A DNA stretch of 64,000 bases from Sphagnum compactum. Its lineage: Eukaryota > Bryophyta > Sphagnopsida > Sphagnales. The translations under genes and the position numbers were made by a program. Below the pieces are notes generated by a model. The model ran no database searches. It was not told the DNA's origin and worked only from the letters and a program-made list of their open reading frames with translations. This document shows positions 58,801-64,000 of the stretch, one piece after another (within the stretch, counting starts at the first letter, position 1; each line of letters starts with the position of its first letter). The DNA is taken from contig OZ234497.1 of assembly GCA_965153455.1 (NCBI GenBank), forward strand, positions 14,184,302 through 14,248,301. Direction: 5' to 3'.

Positions 58801-60896
58801 GTAGTCGACAGAATTGAAACAGTATGTCGTGGGAAAGAAAGCTAAGGCCTGCACTGCATTTTGTTTGATGTTTTGTTTCTTGCACTTTGTCATGAACAAG
58901 AGGTTAACTGCTGCACAGCAGGGTTAAAGAACGTTTGATGTTCAGTTTAAAGTGGTCGCTTTTAAGACAAGACATTCAGGCTTTTTCACGTGATTAACCA
59001 GTGGGTCTAGTGGCTGGGGACCGCAGCAGCTAGCTACAGCTGGGAATCCAATTGCTCTGCCTAATCTCGGAAGCCGCTTACACAAAGAGACGAGAATAAG
59101 TCTTTCAAGAATCCATGACAACGAGACCCCGACTCTAGTCTCTAGTTAATTTAGAACAGTCCATGAGTCCAGCCCCCTTCTTCTTTCTAGTGCAGATTCA
59201 GTACTAGAGTTAACCCTAAGAGTTCAAACGTTAATCATGTCCACATGATGCAGATTCCTCTCTATCTAGTCACAGGACATTCCTGAAAATTATTCCTCAA
59301 ATCTCAACCACTCTAGTTTACTTGAACCTCACTATTGACCAGCTGTAGTCATGTTAGGGTGAAGTTGAAACACCCAGGATGATCATCTCTTGGGAACACT
59401 CGTCACTCGACCAAGTTAGGCGTCAAGAGACTAGTACCTAACCCTAGAAAACAAATGATCCTAGAGGCCCGAAGTGCCGAAATCGCAATGGAAACTCGAA
59501 TAAAATGGCACAGTTCTTCACTTCACGACAAGAAGGAAATATTATCTTCAACAGAAGTACTAGAAGCTTATCTAAACTAGTCGGCAAAAAACTTGCTTGA
59601 AGTCTAGCCAGAATGTTAACACATCCAAGTGCACACTGCGTGCTGCGTCAACCTACAAGTCACAACGCAGCAACAACCACTTAGTACAGAACATACGCTC
59701 AGGTTGGACGTATACCAATGCCAGTACTTCTGACGAGAGTTTACACTAGAATTCAACAAAGACATGATCCAGAAGCTCGTATTGAGCATCGTTGAGAGAG
59801 CCAAGAATTCGGCCACCATAGATAAATCCAACATATATAACTTTTTATTAAGTGTGTACCCTCTAGAGGTGAACCTGCTGGTCTTTCAAGTCCTGCAAAG
59901 GAACTAGTCCTTATGAGCTCTCATGACGAGAGTCAATGTTGCTGGTTCTTTACTATCTACAGCTGCCAATGCTGCTGCATGTGGTTTCAAGATGGTTGAT
60001 CTACTCAAACATACATTACTACATCTAGAAAAAACTGGACGGGTATCTTACACTCGCTGAATCTATTCATGAGCAAACCCAAAACGAAATTTCTGCAATA
60101 TATATAAAGCCCAAATTCACGAAACTGTTGTCTCGTGAGTACCGAAAGCCCGAGAGTGATCAACATCTGTTGCAACCCATTTCAGCTCATTTGAGTTCTT
60201 CGATCTCGAACAATCTGAAATGTCACTCTCTAAGAACTTTTCTGCACACTTTCAGAGTTTGCCCTTCGGCTACAGCTCGGCCTCCTTGGTAGATCATGGA
60301 GTTTAGACCTTGATCAGCTTGGTTTGAGACTAAATGGACTACTGATTATTTACACCATATAAGCCTAGGGCTGGCATGTCAATAGAAGTAGCTTCTCCGG
60401 TTGACAATGAGGAGGTTGCAATTGAATGAAAGATACAGCGGTCCTCGCACCATTTCAATACACTCTGGATGGAGAAATTTACAAGAGCCTTTTGATGAGC
60501 TGCGACAATACCTGCAGGCATGATCAGAAAGAGACAAGCTCATGATCAGCGACTTGCATCCAGCTCCAGGTTTGAACTGAACTGCTGTTGAATTCTAGAC
60601 ATGCTCGGCTTGATCAAACCCTCCCTCATTATCGCACATCAGAATGGACTTGAACTAGGGTCGATAGTGCAATGAACTTCCAGAAACCAATGTCGGTTTT
60701 ACCAACTTGGATCCATCTCATGGGCCTAATATAACAAATGCAAAGTTTATGAAGGCGGAAGAAAACCCTTGCCAAAGGTGAAAGATAATACACAGTATAA
60801 ATGTCAAGAAGAGAACTTCTTGGAGGGTTTCAGTTTTTGTACCATGATATTGTTTGAAGTTTTGTGTCATGCTCCATGAAAAGCTGTTCCAACGAT
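52801..60896. other. Low-repeat, mid-GC stretch without a recognised gene
   Basis: CpG becomes progressively more common towards the VQ gene. The longest ORFs (54347-54712 minus, 59616-59834 minus, 57958-58149 plus, 56703-56940 plus) show no domain pattern. One tRNA-like head lies at 55950-56012. The part from 60300 to 60896 is probably the VQ gene's 3' flank, including its 3' UTR; no AATAAA lies on the minus strand close to the stop, so the polyadenylation site is not defined. Confidence 0.4.
55950..56012 (+). repeat. tRNA-like SINE head, second type
   Basis: AAGCCTAGAGGTAGGGCTTC (A-box-like) is followed by CCATTCCAAGGTTGTTAG and TTAGTTCAAGTACCCACT (B-box-like). The wording differs from the GCAATGGTAAAGG series, so it may come from another tRNA-derived family. 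Confidence 0.5.
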
Positions 60897-62024
60897 TTAT
60901 CTGCACAGCGGAGGCTGCATGAAGAAAGTGTCATAGAACAGTCCGTTAGAACTTCCAGGGACTAATGGTGGCAAATTCAGCGGTAGATCTGGCAACGTCG
61001 ATGATCCTTGAAGGCCTGTGAGAATATTATCCAGGTCACTGAATCCCGCTAGCCCATTGTAATCAAGTGGTGGAATGCTTGGTAAAGGACCTATTGAATA
61101 AGCGCTGTCCTTAGACGACGTGCAGATTGGGACATGATGCGTTGGATGATACGCATAATCCTGAGTACTATTGCAGCTCGGCATCATGAACTCGGTGCAA
61201 GAGTGAAGAATGTCTCCAGAGAAGAATGGCGCAGGGATCTCATTCAGGGCGTACGGAGTCTGTCGGTGGGAGAAGAAGCTGCCGATACCATCAGCTGCTG
61301 CTGATGATACTGCAGGAGGATGCAGCATTGAGCAGCCTTGGTAAACGTCTTGTGGCGACTCGTGATTATTCGAAGTCTGTGAATCCACGCTGTTGTAGAA
61401 ACTGAAGGTGGAGGAGTCGTCCATACAGTCATTCGACGTCAGACTACAATTATCAATTTCCATAGTGTTGCAGCATCCTGCAACTGGTGAGCCAGCTTGA
61501 TGATCCGCGGACGCACCTCCGACGACGTGGCTCTGAGACATTGAAGAATCACGTAGTGGCGTGGAAATACAGCTACTTTGGTGGACCGTCGAGAACGTCG
61601 GGGAATATTCAGCCTCTTGAAAACCTGAAGAATCCGGCGAGGTCGCTGCTGCTGCCGCTGCGACTGTCTTGGTTCTTGCTCTTCGTGGTTGAGTACTTCC
61701 AGTAGTATCCGCTTTGCCGCGAGCAGGTCGGCCAGTCAGTCTTTGAACAGTCGACCGGAAGTTTGCGACATCCGTCTTGATGATTTTGGGCGCGAAGATG
61801 TGGATTACTCGAATGGTGGGCGCTGCCGTCATAGTAGTCTGATCAGGATGATGATGATGCTCCGGCAATCCGTGACGGCGAAGCACTCCAGGCGATCCCG
61901 GCCCCGCGGGTGTCGGTTTTCCAAGAGTGTGAGAGCTCTTGCTCAGGCCAAGAAATGGATCTCCACTCGACTTGATATAGTGCTCGCTATAGTCGGCCTG
62001 GTTGTCTGCTATGTACGGAGCCAT
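60897..62024 (-). CDS. VQ-motif-containing protein (375 aa, single exon)
   Basis: The only intact, recognisable gene here. Residues 89-98 form the VQ motif FxxxVQxLTG (F89, V93, Q94, L96, T97, G98), preceded by VIHIFAPKIIKTD, as in MKS1-like VQ proteins. The first 60 residues hold a GKPTPAGPGSPG stretch and a four-His run (56-59). Residues 99-119 are basic (RPARGK, PRRARTK), a possible nuclear signal. The remainder is low-complexity and Ser/Pro/Asn-rich, with an alanine run (122-127). T38-P, S44-P, S129-P and S141-P are possible MAP-kinase sites. Family knowledge: VQ proteins bind WRKY transcription factors in the nucleus and tune defence, stress and developmental transcription. Which WRKY partner or pathway applies is not visible. 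The start at 62024 has an excellent context (GCCATGG) and the frame is open to TAA at 60897-60899. No intron is needed, as is usual for this family. Confidence 0.93.
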   Translation of the reverse strand: MAPYIADNQADYSEHYIKSSGDPFLGLSKSSHTLGKPTPAGPGSPGVLRRHGLPEHHHHPDQTTMTAAPTIRVIHIFAPKIIKTDVANFRSTVQRLTGRPARGKADTTGSTQPRRARTKTVAAAAAATSPDSSGFQEAEYSPTFSTVHQSSCISTPLRDSSMSQSHVVGGASADHQAGSPVAGCCNTMEIDNCSLTSNDCMDDSSTFSFYNSVDSQTSNNHESPQDVYQGCSMLHPPAVSSAAADGIGSFFSHRQTPYALNEIPAPFFSGDILHSCTEFMMPSCNSTQDYAYHPTHHVPICTSSKDSAYSIGPLPSIPPLDYNGLAGFSDLDNILTGLQGSSTLPDLPLNLPPLVPGSSNGLFYDTFFMQPPLCR

Positions 62025-63180
62025 GGCAGCTTGAACTTACTAGCAGTCTAGCGGAAGTTTTGATCAACCAAAATGCAAGAAAAACTGTGTAGCGAGATCG
62101 TGACCGGAAAGCTAAACTTGTCGACCTGAGTCGAGACGTCGGTCTTAATTATTGTGGTGGAAGTCTAAGCAACATTGTCGCTCCAGGAATGTTCACTCAC
62201 ACGGAGTCTAGATGTCGGCCATACTCTCTTTATCCTCCACAACCTTGACGGCATGCGTCGATCTAAAACAGCAAATGTTCAGCTTGACGTAGTTACGCAC
62301 AAGGAGATAACATTAAGCAGAAACTAGGAAACAAAACTGCTCACATATATGATGAGCAATACACTATGCCTGCAGTTGGCCAATTAAGGCTGCAAAACAT
62401 TGAACTACTCGTCGAGACACTGTAGGCTCTAACTATAAACGCGAATGCACTGAAAGCTTCACTAGATCTATTTCCACAACTGTCGTTGCCTGGGATTCAT
62501 CACCTACAAATAAAAACCACGCGGTCTTGAGCTCTCTGGCACCGTATGTCTTCCTCAATCAACGTCGCACGGTCTTGATCAACTTGTCCCGCTTGTAAAC
62601 CTCTTTCAATCAATTTGTGACGTATCAGACACAGTCACTCATGAAAACCCTCACTTGATCTCTCTCTCTCTCGCTTCTATCTCTATGGATATGTGGATGT
62701 CACAGACGTCTTTAGATAGAAAGGTCACAAACTCCCTCTCGGCCGGGACTTTATCTTGAACCTCCGGTCTCGAGCTTCAGGATGTAATAGTCCGACAGAA
62801 ACCCTCTTGAACTCTCCTGACAGTTACGCTCCTTGAAGCTCTCTTTCTCTCTGCCTCGTGCTCTATGTCTCTCATTAAAAACCGCTCAAGCTGTTTGCTC
62901 TCTATCTCTTTCTGTCTTATCTTGACGGCACTCACAGGTCTACACACAATCTCTTCAACTCGAACTTCGTCGTTTTCTTTCCTGAATGAGCGTCTCTAGT
63001 ACGTGTGCTCCCGACCAGTATCTTGAAATATGATCAGTTCCCACGGTGACGATCAACACCGGACTGGAAGAAGACGGGATAGCGGCGAACACTGGAACTT
63101 AAGCGATAATTTGAGATCGGTTTTCCACAAGATAGAAAAGCAGAAGAGAGCTGATGCGATGGAGATACATCGAAGAGAAT
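62025..63180 (-). promoter_or_regulatory. 5' UTR/promoter region of the VQ gene, pyrimidine-rich on the plus strand
   Basis: CpG-rich and free of transposon sequence. Plus-strand CTCTCT runs (62659-62673, 62840-62855, 62899-62911) are GAGA-type tracts on the gene's strand, typical of plant 5' leaders and core promoters. The TGACG core occurs at 62246, 62285, 62618, 62923 and 63047 (plus strand); three of these are TTGACG. TGACG is the core of TGA/bZIP sites and close to the WRKY W-box (TTGACC/T). No convincing TATA box or transcription start could be set. Confidence 0.5.
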
Positions 63181-64000
63181 GAACTAGGAGAAGAGATGAG
63201 GCTGATAAGGGCAGCGATTAACAAGGGTTCCAGCTTCTAACTCCAGAGTGAGACCTGACCCGACTGTGGGACCCATCTGTGACCACTGTAAACTTTTCTT
63301 TTCTTTTTTTTTCGAGTTGATGCATTTTGCCGCCCCCCCCCCCATACTCGACGCTCCTTTTCTACTTTGCCTGGAACACGTATCCGTAAGCCGGACTCTC
63401 CCACCCACCTTGGGTTTCCGTGGAGCTTCTTCCCCAGTGCCGTCACGGCCTGGTGCGTCCACCAGCGCGAGTGGGCCCCATGCCACACATGATGAACATT
63501 GAACCGGACTGCTAGGTAATTTGAAGTATACTTGTTTTCTGTAGACTAAAATTCCCTGTATTGCTTGGACGTAAGAAAATGCGTTCATAAATGAAGTCCA
63601 GGGTACCACCGTACTTACCTTGGCAGCTTTCCACAGTAATTATATTATTTGTCGAAATGTGAATTTTTTTACACAAAATGGATACGTTTTTCAGCATGAA
63701 CAAAATTTTGTGAAGGAAAATAGAGAATCCTTTGCAATAAATTCAGGAATATTTATTTTCCACATGTAATCTTGATGTAATCTTGAGAGAGAGACGTGTA
63801 ATCTTCCTCAAATTATTTAATTAATTATTCCACAGACATGTGTTGAAGCTGCCCCTACTATGGTATTATTGACCTGTTGCCCTACAGACTGACTGCTCAA
63901 CAACCCACATTGCGTCCAACTCCTGATTACTATACTGTGGTGGTCATGTACTGTGAAATTTACCGGGCCCGTTCCACCTACGAACAAATTGAGCCTCGTA
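63181..64000. other. Upstream flank of the VQ gene, no gene recognised
   Basis: The 141-codon minus-strand ORF at 63184-63609 and its overlapping partners show no domain pattern. A 10-C run lies near 63334-63343. Confidence 0.4.

Noticed and set aside
60897-62051. Additional ORFs on both strands inside the VQ gene (61244-61432, 61487-61705, 61689-62051)
   Set aside because: Shadows of the intact VQ reading frame in GC-richer sequence.
63184-63609. 141-codon minus-strand ORF upstream of the VQ gene
   Set aside because: No recognisable domain, overlapped by other ORFs in the same GC-rich stretch, and contains lysine runs from a T-rich segment.
1-64000. CRISPR arrays, operons or bacterial-type gene clusters
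   Set aside because: No regularly spaced repeats with unique spacers and no dense coding; the sequence is of plant nuclear type.

Overview
This window looks like nuclear DNA from a land plant with a large, transposon-dominated genome. It holds one convincing intact protein gene, a VQ-motif transcriptional co-regulator (60897-62024, minus strand). VQ proteins are a plant family. The absence of operons and the mass of decayed transposons of plant-like types also fit. A seed-free plant (fern, lycophyte or bryophyte) is possible, but the sequence does not settle it.

Layout. 1-492 (minus) is the N-terminal part of a Tigger/pogo-like transposase running off the left edge. 0.5-23 kb is AT-rich, strongly CpG-poor DNA with degenerate minisatellites, tetranucleotide-like CCTA/TAGG tracts, old inverted-repeat elements (15.85-16.43 kb and 19.25-19.90 kb) and scattered tRNA-like SINE heads. 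At 23.7-24.1 kb sits a 395-bp hAT-type non-autonomous element with perfect 8-bp target duplications. 25-35 kb holds a decayed retrotransposon gag fragment (28.05-28.36 kb), microsatellites and more SINE heads.

35428-38943 is the clearest mobile element: a 3.5-kb Tc1/mariner-pogo-type DNA transposon with 26-bp terminal inverted repeats, a TA target duplication and a long transposase reading frame. That frame has two in-frame TAGs and one frameshift, plus a possible GC-AG intron before an acidic C-terminus. A tRNA-like 64-nt unit lies inside it near the right end. 39-48 kb has two copies of a small inverted-repeat element, further CCTA/TAGG tracts and a short duplicated segment. 49.5-51.1 kb (minus) is a decayed hAT transposase with a BED zinc finger, followed by a degenerate minisatellite at 51.7-52.4 kb that produces spurious long ORFs. 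53-60.9 kb is lower-repeat DNA with no recognised gene. 60.9-63.2 kb is the VQ gene and its CpG-rich, pyrimidine-rich upstream region.

Base composition tracks age. CpG is common in the VQ region, the pogo-like element and the small hAT element, and scarce in most of the rest. This fits long-term methylation and C-to-T decay of old insertions, with a few recent insertions standing out. No CRISPR array, rRNA gene or standard full-length tRNA gene was seen.
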